A stretch of 36,718 nucleotides of DNA from an uncultured Eubacteriales bacterium (lineage in GTDB: Bacteria; Bacillota; Clostridia; Oscillospirales; CAG-272): positions 1-36,718 of the forward strand of contig CAKSLU010000014.1 of NCBI GenBank assembly GCA_934474225.1, in the 5' to 3' direction. The notes beneath the pieces were generated by a model. The model was not told where the DNA came from. It saw only the letters and a list, made by a program, of their open reading frames with translations, and searched no databases. Position numbers and translations under genes: made by a program. Positions 29,890 through 36,718 of this stretch are shown one piece after another. Position 1 is the stretch's first letter. The number at the start of each line of letters is the position of its first letter.

Positions 29890-31785
29890 TCAGTCCAGCT
29901 CTTTCTTGCCCGTGTACAACTCATAATATCTGCCGTGCAGGGCGAGCAGCTCATCGTGCGTGCCGCGCTCGATGATTTCGCCGTTTTCCAGCACCATGAT
30001 GGCGTTGGCGTTGCGGACGGTGGAGAGGCGGTGCGCGATGACAAAGGTGGTGCGGTTTGCCATCAGGCGGTCCATGCCGTGCTCGATGTGCCGCTCGGTG
30101 CGCGTATCGACCGAGGAGGTTGCCTCATCAAGGACGAGGATCGGCGCCTTGGAGAGGGCGGCGCGCGCGATGTTTAAGAGCTGCCGCTGCCCCTGCGAGA
30201 GGTTTGCGCCGTCGCCGGTGATGACCGTGTCATAGCCGTGCTCAAGGCGCATGATGAAGCTGTGGGCGCTGGCGGTCTTCGCGGCGGCGATGACTTCATC
30301 GTCGGTCGCGTCGGGTCTGCCGTAGCGGATGTTCTCGCGAATCGTGCCGGTGAACAGGTGCGTGTCCTGCAGCACCATCGCGATATTCCGGCGCAGCACA
30401 TCGCGCTTGATGTCGCGCACATTCACGCCGTCGATGGTGATGCTGCCCGAATCAATGTCGTAGAAACGGTTGAGCAGGTTGGTGATCGTGGTCTTGCCCG
30501 CGCCGGTCGAACCGACGAAGGCGATTTTCTGCCCCGGCTTTGCATAGAGCGAAATGTGCTTCAGAATCGTCTTGCCGGGGACATAGCCGAAGGTCACATC
30601 CTCAAGCTTGACATAGCCCTGCATGTGCGGCATGTCTGCGGCGTCGGGTTTGTCCGGCTCTTCCTCGGGGCGGTCGAGCACATCAAACACGCGCTCCGCA
30701 CCGGCAAGCGCGGCAAACACCGTGCTCATCTGCATGGAAATCTCGTTGATGGGGCGGGAGAACTGCCGCGCGTAGTTGACAAAGATGGTCAGACCGCCGA
30801 TGTCAAAGCCGCGCGCGATGCAGAGGATTCCGCCGATGCCCGCGGTCATCGCGTAGGAGACTTGCCCGGTGTTGCCCATGACAGGCCCCATGATACCGCC
30901 GAAGAACTGTGCGCCGATCTGCTTTTCACGCAAATCGTCGTTCAGCAGCTCAAATTCGTTCACGCAGGTCGCCTCGTGGTTGAAGACCTTGATGACCTTC
31001 TGCCCCGAGACGCTCTCCTCAATGTAGCCGTTGACCGCGCCGAGCGCCGCCTGCTGTGCAATATAGTATTTGCGCGACTTGCCGGACAGCGCACTGCCGC
31101 CGAAGAGATAGACCGGGATGAACGCGAGGGTAATCAGCGTCAGCCAAATGTTGGTGTAGCACATGACGGTGAAGGTGGCAATCAGGGTAAGCGTGCCCGA
31201 GACCAGGCTGGTCAGCGTGCTGTCAAACATGGTTGCCACGTTGTCCACGTCGTTGGTAAAGCGGCTCATGATTTCGCCGTGGCTCTCGTTGTCGAAGAAC
31301 TTGACGGGCAGCCGCTCAATCTTGGCAAACAGGTCGCGGCGCAGCCTTGCCATCGCATTCTGCGAGATGGTGAGCATGATTTTTGCCTGCGCGTACTGCA
31401 TAACGACCTGTATGCCGTAGACCAGCAGCAGCAGAACGACGACGCGGACGACATAAGCCAGCCGCTCGTCCAGGGTGCGCGCCGTGTCCACCAGCGCGTT
31501 GACAATGGGGCGGAGCAGGTAGGACGCCGCCGTGCCCGCCAGCGTTGAGAGGATCAGAAAGACGAAGGCGAGAACAAGCAGATACTTGTACGCGCCGATG
31601 TAGGCAAGCAGGCGGGAGATGACCTTCTTCGCGTCGCCCTTGGGCTTGCCGCCCATGCCGCGCGGACCGCCCGGTCCGCCGCCGCGCCGCCCGCCTGACC
31701 CCGGCATCGGAGGACCCTTGCGGCCCTCCGATGCGGCAGAGGAATTGTACTGCTTTTGCAGATTTTCCAGCGTGCGCTCAGCCAT
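29890..31785 (-). CDS. ABC exporter half-transporter, catalytically complete subunit
   Basis: The 631-residue protein has an unusual Gly/Arg/Pro-rich start (about 20-48), then a six-helix exporter domain (about 60-370) and an ATPase domain. Walker A is GSTGAGKTT, Q-loop VLQDTHLFTG, signature LSQGQRQ, Walker B ILVLDEATSSVD and switch His in FVIAHRLST. The catalytic Glu and His are both present. The neighbour lacks them, so the pair resembles heterodimeric multidrug exporters such as TM287/TM288 and BmrC/BmrD, with this protein as the TM288-like half. The substrate is unknown. Its start overlaps the previous gene by 8 bp. Confidence 0.92.
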   Translation of the reverse strand: MAERTLENLQKQYNSSAASEGRKGPPMPGSGGRRGGGPGGPRGMGGKPKGDAKKVISRLLAYIGAYKYLLVLAFVFLILSTLAGTAASYLLRPIVNALVDTARTLDERLAYVVRVVVLLLLVYGIQVVMQYAQAKIMLTISQNAMARLRRDLFAKIERLPVKFFDNESHGEIMSRFTNDVDNVATMFDSTLTSLVSGTLTLIATFTVMCYTNIWLTLITLAFIPVYLFGGSALSGKSRKYYIAQQAALGAVNGYIEESVSGQKVIKVFNHEATCVNEFELLNDDLREKQIGAQFFGGIMGPVMGNTGQVSYAMTAGIGGILCIARGFDIGGLTIFVNYARQFSRPINEISMQMSTVFAALAGAERVFDVLDRPEEEPDKPDAADMPHMQGYVKLEDVTFGYVPGKTILKHISLYAKPGQKIAFVGSTGAGKTTITNLLNRFYDIDSGSITIDGVNVRDIKRDVLRRNIAMVLQDTHLFTGTIRENIRYGRPDATDDEVIAAAKTASAHSFIMRLEHGYDTVITGDGANLSQGQRQLLNIARAALSKAPILVLDEATSSVDTRTERHIEHGMDRLMANRTTFVIAHRLSTVRNANAIMVLENGEIIERGTHDELLALHGRYYELYTGKKELD

Positions 31786-33538
31786 TCTGTTTCGCCTCCT
31801 TGTTCTCCATTTGCAGGGAGTAGATTTCCTTGTATTCTTCGCAGCTCTGCATCAGCTCGTCATGCGTGCCGAGCCCCGCGATCCTGCCGTCCTCGAGGAC
31901 GAGGATGCGGTCGGCGTCCATGACCGAGGTCACGCGCTGCGCGATGATGATTTTGGTCGAACCCTCAAGGTCGGTGCGGAACGCCTCACGGATTTTCGCC
32001 TCGGTGGCGGTGTCCACCGCACTGGTCGAGTCGTCGAGAATCAGAATCTTCGGCTTTTTCAGCAGTGCACGCGCGATACAGAGGCGCTGCTTCTGTCCGC
32101 CGGAGACGTTTGCACCGCCGCGCTCGATGCCGTGATCATAGCCGTCGGCGAAGGAGGAGACAAAGCCGTCCGCCTGCGCATAGGATGCCGCGCGGCGCAT
32201 CTCTTCGTCGCTTGCGTTCTCATCACCCCAGCGCAGGTTTTCGGCGACCGTGCCGGAGAAGAGCAGATTCTTCTGCAGCACCATGCCGATGCCCTCACGC
32301 AGTTCGCGGAGCGAGTAGTCGCGCACATTCACGCCGTCGACAAGCACCTCGCCGCTGTCCGCATCGTACAGGCGTGGAATCAGCGAGACCAGCGTGGTCT
32401 TGCCGCTGCCCGTGCCGCCGATGATGCCGAGCGTTTCGCCCGCGTGAATGGTAAAGTTGATGTCGTGCAGCACCTCGTCGGCGCTGTTCTTGTAGTAGCG
32501 GAAGCCGACATGGCGGAATTCCACCTCGCCGTGCTCCACGCGGCGCGCGGGGTACTTTGCGTCCGCATCGTCAAGGTCGATTTTCTCATCCATGACCTCG
32601 GAGAGACGGCGCGAGGACGCCATGGCGCGCGAGGTGACCATGAAGAGCATCGTCACCATCATCAGCGACATCAGAATCTGCGTGATATAGGTGAGGAAGG
32701 CGGAGAAATTCTCAATCGGGAAGCCGTCGAAAATGACCTGTTTGCCGCCGAAGTAAATGACGGCAAGCGAGGTGAGGTTCATCACCAGCATCATGATCGG
32801 CTGGATGAAAATCATCACATTCATCGCGGCAAGTCCGGCGCTCTTGAGGTCTTCGTTCGCCGCGCCGAACTTCTCGTTTTCGTGGTCCTCCCGCACAAAG
32901 GACTTGACGACGCGGATGTTGGTCAGATTCTCGCCGACGGTGTTGTTCAGCGCGTCGATCTTCTCCTGCATGGCGTTGAATCGGGGAAAGCCGACCCGCA
33001 CCACAAAGAGAAGCAGCAGTGCGAGGATTGGAATCGCCACGGCGAGCACCGCGGCGAGGCTCGGACTGAGCGAGATCGCCATAATCAGCGCGCCGATGAG
33101 CATGCCGGGCGCGCGCAGGAACATGCGCAGCAGCATGTTGACGAAGTTCTGCATCTGCGTGACATCATTGGTCAGGCGCGTGACGAGCGAGCCGGTCTGA
33201 AACTTGTCGATGTTGGCAAAGGAGAATTTCTGCACCTTGCGGAACACGTCGATGCGCAGATCGCTTGCGAAGTTGACCGACGCCTTTGCGCCGAAGTAGG
33301 CGCCGCCCACGCCGCCCAGCATCATCAGCACGGCGGTGAGGATCATCAGCCCCGCGATGCCCGCGACATACCAGACCGAGCCGGGTTTGCCTGCCGTGAG
33401 ATGATCACCGGCGTGCCCGACGATGACGGAATAGAGCTTCGGCATCACGATTTCGCCGATGACCTCCACGATCATGCAAAGCGGCCCCAGAATAAAGTAT
33501 TTGGTGTACGGCTTTGCGTATTTAGCCCATTTTTTCAA
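31778..33538 (-). CDS. ABC exporter half-transporter, subunit with degenerate ATP site
   Basis: The 586 residues comprise a six-helix membrane domain (about 15-310) and an ATPase domain. Walker A is GGTGSGKTT and the signature is VSGGQKQR, both intact. Walker B ends in ILILDDSTSAVD, with Asp in place of the catalytic Glu, and the switch His is Gln (IIIAQRVTS). Both changes are the mark of the degenerate half of heterodimeric exporters (TM287 type), so it should act only with the product of the next gene. It sits between marR (4-bp ATGA overlap) and the second subunit, an arrangement typical of regulated drug exporters. Confidence 0.92.
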   Translation of the reverse strand: MKKWAKYAKPYTKYFILGPLCMIVEVIGEIVMPKLYSVIVGHAGDHLTAGKPGSVWYVAGIAGLMILTAVLMMLGGVGGAYFGAKASVNFASDLRIDVFRKVQKFSFANIDKFQTGSLVTRLTNDVTQMQNFVNMLLRMFLRAPGMLIGALIMAISLSPSLAAVLAVAIPILALLLLFVVRVGFPRFNAMQEKIDALNNTVGENLTNIRVVKSFVREDHENEKFGAANEDLKSAGLAAMNVMIFIQPIMMLVMNLTSLAVIYFGGKQVIFDGFPIENFSAFLTYITQILMSLMMVTMLFMVTSRAMASSRRLSEVMDEKIDLDDADAKYPARRVEHGEVEFRHVGFRYYKNSADEVLHDINFTIHAGETLGIIGGTGSGKTTLVSLIPRLYDADSGEVLVDGVNVRDYSLRELREGIGMVLQKNLLFSGTVAENLRWGDENASDEEMRRAASYAQADGFVSSFADGYDHGIERGGANVSGGQKQRLCIARALLKKPKILILDDSTSAVDTATEAKIREAFRTDLEGSTKIIIAQRVTSVMDADRILVLEDGRIAGLGTHDELMQSCEEYKEIYSLQMENKEAKQNG

Positions 33539-34020
33539 AGCGTATCTTCCTTTCTGCCCTTCGTCTTCTCGGAGAGGGCGTCGAGATTGTCCTGCATGCG
33601 GTCGAGATAGTCGCAGAGCGCCTCTGTCTCTGCGGCGGTGAAACCCGCAAATACGGCGGCATCCAGCGCGCCGAACTTCTCACGGGAGAAGTCCACCACG
33701 CGCCGCCCCTTGTCGGTCAGCGCAATGTCGTTGACGCGCGTGTCGGTGGGGTTTGCCTGCCGCGTGACATAGCCGTCCGCCTCCAGCCTTTTGAGCATAT
33801 TGGTGACGGCGGCGGTCGAAATCTCCAGCATGCCCGCGATTTCGGTCTGCGACAGCACATTGTCCGCATCGGACAGGCGCATCAGCGTGTAGTGCGCACT
33901 GCGGCCGAGCCCGGTCTCCTCGCGGAGCGCGTCAAACGCGGCATGGTGCTTGCGCATCACGGTTGACATGCGGTGGATGACCTCGCGCGGGGCGGTTCGC
34001 CCATCGTTTTCGGTATGCAT
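33535..34020 (-). CDS. MarR family transcriptional regulator
   Basis: The 161-residue winged-helix regulator has a recognition region at about 60-95 (LSQTEIAGMLEISTAAVTNMLKRLEADGYVTRQ) and the wing motif NPTDTRVNDIALTDKGRRVV. Long N- and C-terminal helices form the dimer interface. It is the first gene of a three-gene unit with two exporter genes and overlaps the second by four bases. Its promoter carries two similar palindromes, so it probably represses its own operon until a ligand, perhaps an exported compound, releases it. Confidence 0.92.
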   Translation of the reverse strand: MHTENDGRTAPREVIHRMSTVMRKHHAAFDALREETGLGRSAHYTLMRLSDADNVLSQTEIAGMLEISTAAVTNMLKRLEADGYVTRQANPTDTRVNDIALTDKGRRVVDFSREKFGALDAAVFAGFTAAETEALCDYLDRMQDNLDALSEKTKGRKEDTL

Positions 34021-34042
34021 CCTTGCCTCCTGTTTTAGAAAA

Positions 34043-34069
34043 TTAACATGTTAACAATTAACCCGTTAA
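34043..34069. promoter_or_regulatory. Two tandem palindromes, probable MarR operators
   Basis: TTAACATGTTAA (34043-34054) and TTAACCCGTTAA (34058-34069) share the TTAAC..GTTAA form and have centres 15 bp apart. They lie just downstream of the marR -10, where bound repressor would block transcription. Confidence 0.75.
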
Positions 34070-34071
34070 TG

Positions 34072-34099
34072 ATTATACGCATCTTTGCAAAAATGTCAA
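34072..34099 (-). promoter_or_regulatory. Promoter of the marR-ABC exporter operon
   Basis: TTGACA (34099-34094), 16 nt, TATAAT (34077-34072) on the minus strand: consensus hexamers, followed by the two operator-like palindromes. Confidence 0.88.
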
Positions 34100-34117
34100 G
34101 ATGTTTTTTGCAAAAAC

Positions 34118-34146
34118 TTGACTTGCATTTTGGATTGCGGTATACT
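34118..34146 (+). promoter_or_regulatory. Promoter of the radical SAM - SGNH hydrolase unit
   Basis: TTGACT (34118-34123), 17 nt, TATACT (34141-34146), 35 bp before the radical SAM gene. It is divergent from the marR promoter; the -35 elements are 18 bp apart. Confidence 0.85.
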
Positions 34147-34181
34147 GCCTAAGGATAAGAAGAAAAAAAGGGGGCGGCGAT

Positions 34182-35093
34182 ATGGCAGGCTGCAAGCTCT
34201 GTCCGCGCCTGTGCGGCGCGGACCGCGCGGCGGGTGAGGTCGGCTTTTGCGGCGCGGGCGGCACGCTCCGCGTGGCGCGCGCGGCGCCGCACTTTTGGGA
34301 GGAACCGCCGATTTCGGGCGAGCGGGGCAGCGGCACGGTGTTTTTCTCACACTGTCCGCTCCGCTGCGTCTATTGTCAGAATAAGAATATTTCGAGCGGC
34401 GGCTTCGGCGTGGACATCACGGTTGAGCGCCTGTGCGACATCTTCTTTGAGCTTGCCGCGCGCGGCGTGCACAACATCAATCTCGTGTCGCCCACGCAGT
34501 ACACAAAGGAAATCATCGCCGCTGTCCGTATGGCAAAGGCGCGGGGCTTTTCGCTGCCGTTTGTCTGGAATACGGGCGGCTATGAGCGTGTCGAAACGCT
34601 GCGCGCGCTCGAAGGACTTGTGGATATTTACCTCACCGATTATAAGTACGCATCCGGCGAACTCGCCGCGCGCTATTCGGCTGCCGCGGATTACCCCGCC
34701 GTCGCCGACGCGGCGCTTCGCGAGATGGTGCGGCAGCAGCCCGCATGCGTTTACGGCGGCGAACTGCTCACGCGCGGCGTGATTGTGCGGCATCTCGTGC
34801 TGCCGACGCATGCCGACGATTCGTGCGAAGTCGTGCGCCGCGTGCATGACGCCTACGGCGACCGCGTGATTCTCTCGCTGATGAGCCAGTACACCCCCGT
34901 CGGGGACTGCGGCGGCTTTGCCGAACTTGCAGGCCCTGTTTCGGCGGACGAATATGACCGCGTAGTGGACTTTGCTCTCTCGCGCGGCGTGGAGAACGCC
35001 TTCGTTCAGGAGGGCGGATGCGTGTCCGAGAGCTTTATTCCCGCATTTGATACGACCGGCGTTCTGCCGGAGAAAAAGGAGAACCGCAAATGA
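34182..35093 (+). CDS. Radical SAM protein, PflX-like (COG1313 type)
   Basis: The 303-residue protein opens with a cysteine-rich region (CKLCPRLCGADRAAGEVGFCG). The radical SAM motif CPLRCVYCQN (cysteine spacing CxxxCxxC) follows at about 59-66. Further family landmarks are INLVSPTQYTKEI, the GGYERVETLRAL strand and YLTDYKYAS, then RHLVLPTHADDS and SLMSQYTPVG. This matches the PflX/COG1313 group, relatives of pyruvate formate-lyase activase with no established substrate. No glycyl radical enzyme gene is adjacent. The start ATG follows AGGGGGCGG. The end overlaps the SGNH hydrolase gene as ATGA. Confidence 0.87.
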   Translation: MAGCKLCPRLCGADRAAGEVGFCGAGGTLRVARAAPHFWEEPPISGERGSGTVFFSHCPLRCVYCQNKNISSGGFGVDITVERLCDIFFELAARGVHNINLVSPTQYTKEIIAAVRMAKARGFSLPFVWNTGGYERVETLRALEGLVDIYLTDYKYASGELAARYSAAADYPAVADAALREMVRQQPACVYGGELLTRGVIVRHLVLPTHADDSCEVVRRVHDAYGDRVILSLMSQYTPVGDCGGFAELAGPVSADEYDRVVDFALSRGVENAFVQEGGCVSESFIPAFDTTGVLPEKKENRK

Positions 35094-36085
35094 CTTTGAC
35101 AACGGAACAACTCACATCTCTGTTTACCAACTGCATCGGCACCCGCACGGTCGGCGGCAGATTTACCGAGCCGCTGCGCTTTTCCGAGGTGCAGGATGCG
35201 CACTACGACAAGGTCGGCTTCGGCACGCGCGCGCACTGCACGGCGGGCATCGCGCTCGACTTCACCTATGACGGTGAGCTTGTCGCCTTCGATTACATCT
35301 TTACCGGCTGCACCTCGCGCGTGTGGTTCACGATCGACCTGTACGCCGACGGTGTCATGCTCTATACGCTGAATACGGTCTCCACCGGAGAGGGGCAGAC
35401 GCACTTTGAATACCGCTTTGCCGAGAAGAAGCCGCGTCGCGTGCAGATTTATCTGCCCTACACCTGCGGCATCGCCCTTGCGGGCTTTACCGTGGACGAC
35501 GGCGCAACCGTCGCCGCCACCGACCGCAGCGGCGCGAAGAAACTGCTGCTGCTCGGCGACAGCATCACGCACGGCAGCGACGCGCGCTATACCTCGCGCT
35601 GCTATGCAACGCTGGTGGGGATGCATTTTGATGCGGTCGCGCTCAACCAGGGCGTCGGCGGCTACTTCTTCGATGAAAGAATCATTGACGAGACGCTTGC
35701 CTTCAAGCCGGACGCCGTTACGGTCGCCTACGGCACAAACGACTGGGGCAGACACAAGGCGGACGCCGCCGGTTACCGCGCCGCCGCAAAGGCGTACATT
35801 GACAAGCTCTGCCGCACCTATCCGGATGTGCCGATTTTCGGCATTCTGCCGCTCTGGCGCACGGCGGAGGTGCTGCATCCCGACTGGATGCCCTTTGCCG
35901 ACATCTATGCCATCCTCGGCGAACTGTACGGCGCGCATGACAATGTGACTGTGATAAACGGCCGTGCCATCGTGCCGAATCTGCGCGAATACTATACGGA
36001 CGGGCTGCATCCCAACACGATGGGGCAGGAGGCGTACGCCCGCGGCGTTGTGCTGGCGATGGAACACGCGGGCTTTACGAAGTAA
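35090..36085 (+). CDS. SGNH/GDSL-family hydrolase with N-terminal beta domain
   Basis: The 331 residues have no signal peptide. About 1-140 is a beta-rich domain of the kind seen in front of carbohydrate esterases. The SGNH hydrolase domain follows with all blocks: nucleophile Ser in LLGDSITHGSD, Gly in NQGVGGYFFDE, Asn in YGTNDWG and the Asp-His pair in YTDGLHPNTMG. Likely activity is ester hydrolysis, for example removal of acetyl groups, in the cytoplasm; the substrate is unknown. It overlaps the radical SAM gene by four bases, so the two are translated together. Confidence 0.85.
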   Translation: MTLTTEQLTSLFTNCIGTRTVGGRFTEPLRFSEVQDAHYDKVGFGTRAHCTAGIALDFTYDGELVAFDYIFTGCTSRVWFTIDLYADGVMLYTLNTVSTGEGQTHFEYRFAEKKPRRVQIYLPYTCGIALAGFTVDDGATVAATDRSGAKKLLLLGDSITHGSDARYTSRCYATLVGMHFDAVALNQGVGGYFFDERIIDETLAFKPDAVTVAYGTNDWGRHKADAAGYRAAAKAYIDKLCRTYPDVPIFGILPLWRTAEVLHPDWMPFADIYAILGELYGAHDNVTVINGRAIVPNLREYYTDGLHPNTMGQEAYARGVVLAMEHAGFTK

Positions 36086-36096
36086 GGAGATAAACA

Positions 36097-36585
36097 ATGG
36101 CAAAGGATAAGGAAAAGGACATCAAGACCAACGCGATGCGCATCCTGGATACGCTCGGCGTGCCCTATGAGGTCATCACCTATACCTGCGACGAGTTTAC
36201 GGACGGCGTGCACCTCGCCGAGCAGCTGGGGCAGCCGGCGGAACAGACCTTCAAGACGCTGGTCGCCGAGGGCAAGAGCGGCGGCTATTTCGCCTTCGTG
36301 ATTCCGGTCGCCGAGGAGCTCGACCTCAAGGCGGCGGCGCGCGCCGTCGGAGAAAAGGCGGTGGAGTTGATTCATGTCAAGGATTTGCAGAAGGTCACGG
36401 GGTACATCCGCGGCGGCTGTACCGCCATCGGCATGAAAAAGGATTATCCCACGGTGATTGACGAAACCTGCGTGCTGTTTGACAAAATCATGGTTTCGGG
36501 CGGCAGGCTCGGCTCGCAGATCGTGCTTTCGCCCGATGATTATATCCGCGCGACCGGCGCAAAATGTCTGCCGATCATCTTCTGA
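36097..36585 (+). CDS. ybaK: Cys-tRNA(Pro)/Cys-tRNA(Cys) deacylase, YbaK/EbsC family
   Basis: The 162-residue editing enzyme hydrolyses mischarged Cys-tRNA-Pro in homologues. Landmarks are TNAMRILDTLGVPYEVITY, FKTLVAEGKSGGYFAFVIPV with the conserved Lys, LKAAARAVGEK, the GYIRGGCTAIGMKKDYPTVID loop and VSGGRLGSQIVLSPDD near the end. AAGGAG lies before the ATG, 11 bp after the SGNH gene. No terminator was seen after it. Confidence 0.93.
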   Translation: MAKDKEKDIKTNAMRILDTLGVPYEVITYTCDEFTDGVHLAEQLGQPAEQTFKTLVAEGKSGGYFAFVIPVAEELDLKAAARAVGEKAVELIHVKDLQKVTGYIRGGCTAIGMKKDYPTVIDETCVLFDKIMVSGGRLGSQIVLSPDDYIRATGAKCLPIIF

Positions 36586-36628
36586 TTGACTATTTGAAAA
36601 TTTCCCGACAGAAAATTTCATAAAAATC

Positions 36629-36657
36629 TTGACAAGACCCACGACAAATGCTATAAT
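36629..36657 (+). promoter_or_regulatory. Consensus promoter of a tRNA gene
   Basis: TTGACA (36629-36634), 17 nt, TATAAT (36652-36657), with AT-rich blocks upstream including two GAAAATTTC copies (36596 and 36611). Perfect hexamers are typical of stable RNA genes. The tRNA begins 25 bp downstream. Confidence 0.9.
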
Positions 36658-36682
36658 ATTCAGCGTTGCACGACCAAACCAT

Positions 36683-36718
36683 GTACCTTTAGCTCAGCTG
36701 GATAGAGCAACTGCCTTC
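36683..36718 (+). tRNA. tRNA gene, 5' half, cut by window edge (probably tRNA-Arg)
   Basis: The first 35 or so tRNA positions are visible: acceptor strand GTACCTT, positions 8-9 TA, D-arm GCTC...GAGC with loop AGCTGGATA, anticodon 5' strand ACTGC, then loop bases C, T and anticodon bases T, C. The anticodon therefore starts TC. Together with the body, tRNA-Arg (TCT) is most likely, but the third base lies outside the window. Confidence 0.75.

Noticed and set aside
28084..30177. Very long open frame (697 codons) on the plus strand
   Set aside because: It lies opposite three well-recognised minus-strand genes (YgjP, DUF362, ABC exporter), shows no family motifs and has the Arg/Val/Ala-rich composition of GC-rich antisense frames. 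The same reasoning removes similar frames at 31619-33610, 13994-15937 (minus), 24168-25556 and 17552-18997 (minus).

Overview
The window looks like a chromosomal segment of a GC-rich member of the Clostridia, probably a gut Oscillospirales/Ruminococcaceae-type organism. The grounds are Gram-positive features: AGGAGG ribosome sites, TTGACA/TATAAT promoters with 16-17 nt spacers, an S-layer-homology protein, a dockerin/cohesin surface pair, a lipoprotein lipobox and a DUF2500 protein. The genus is an inference; no 16S rRNA gene is present.

Layout. 1-5.3 kb: the 3' end of an ABC-2 type permease, dusB, a secreted SH3/C39-like peptidase and a BspA-type leucine-rich lipoprotein. 5.4-13.9 kb: an almost complete aromatic amino acid block on the minus strand. 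A DAHP synthase gene is preceded by a leader with a Phe/Tyr-rich leader peptide and an intrinsic terminator. It is followed by tyrA-aroB-aroA-aroC-pheA and an in-frame aroE-aroK-aroQ fusion. Together these encode all seven shikimate-pathway steps plus the Phe and Tyr branches. 14.0-17.1 kb: divergent nucleoside salvage operon deoC-deoB-cdd-udp. 17.2-18.9 kb: divergent trxA and trxB, then a DUF2500 membrane protein.

19.0-26.7 kb is the most unusual part. Two minus-strand surface protein genes (SLH-collagen-InlB-cohesin, then cohesin-dockerin-InlB-LRR) lie downstream of a 202-bp segment bounded by two exact 27-bp inverted repeats. The segment carries a near-consensus promoter and lies 5 bp from a complete tyrosine recombinase gene. 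This reads as a recombinase-driven phase switch. In the sequenced orientation the strong promoter points away from the surface operon (inferred OFF); inversion would point it at the operon.

26.8-29.8 kb: a four-gene minus-strand run (DUF362 ferredoxin protein, YgjP-type metallopeptidase, hypothetical, HD hydrolase). 29.9-34.1 kb: a MarR regulator followed by a two-gene heterodimeric ABC exporter, with paired palindromes at the marR promoter. 34.1-36.7 kb: divergent radical SAM (PflX-like), SGNH hydrolase and YbaK deacylase genes, then the 5' half of a tRNA gene (probably tRNA-Arg) cut by the window edge. No intact insertion sequence, prophage or CRISPR array was seen.
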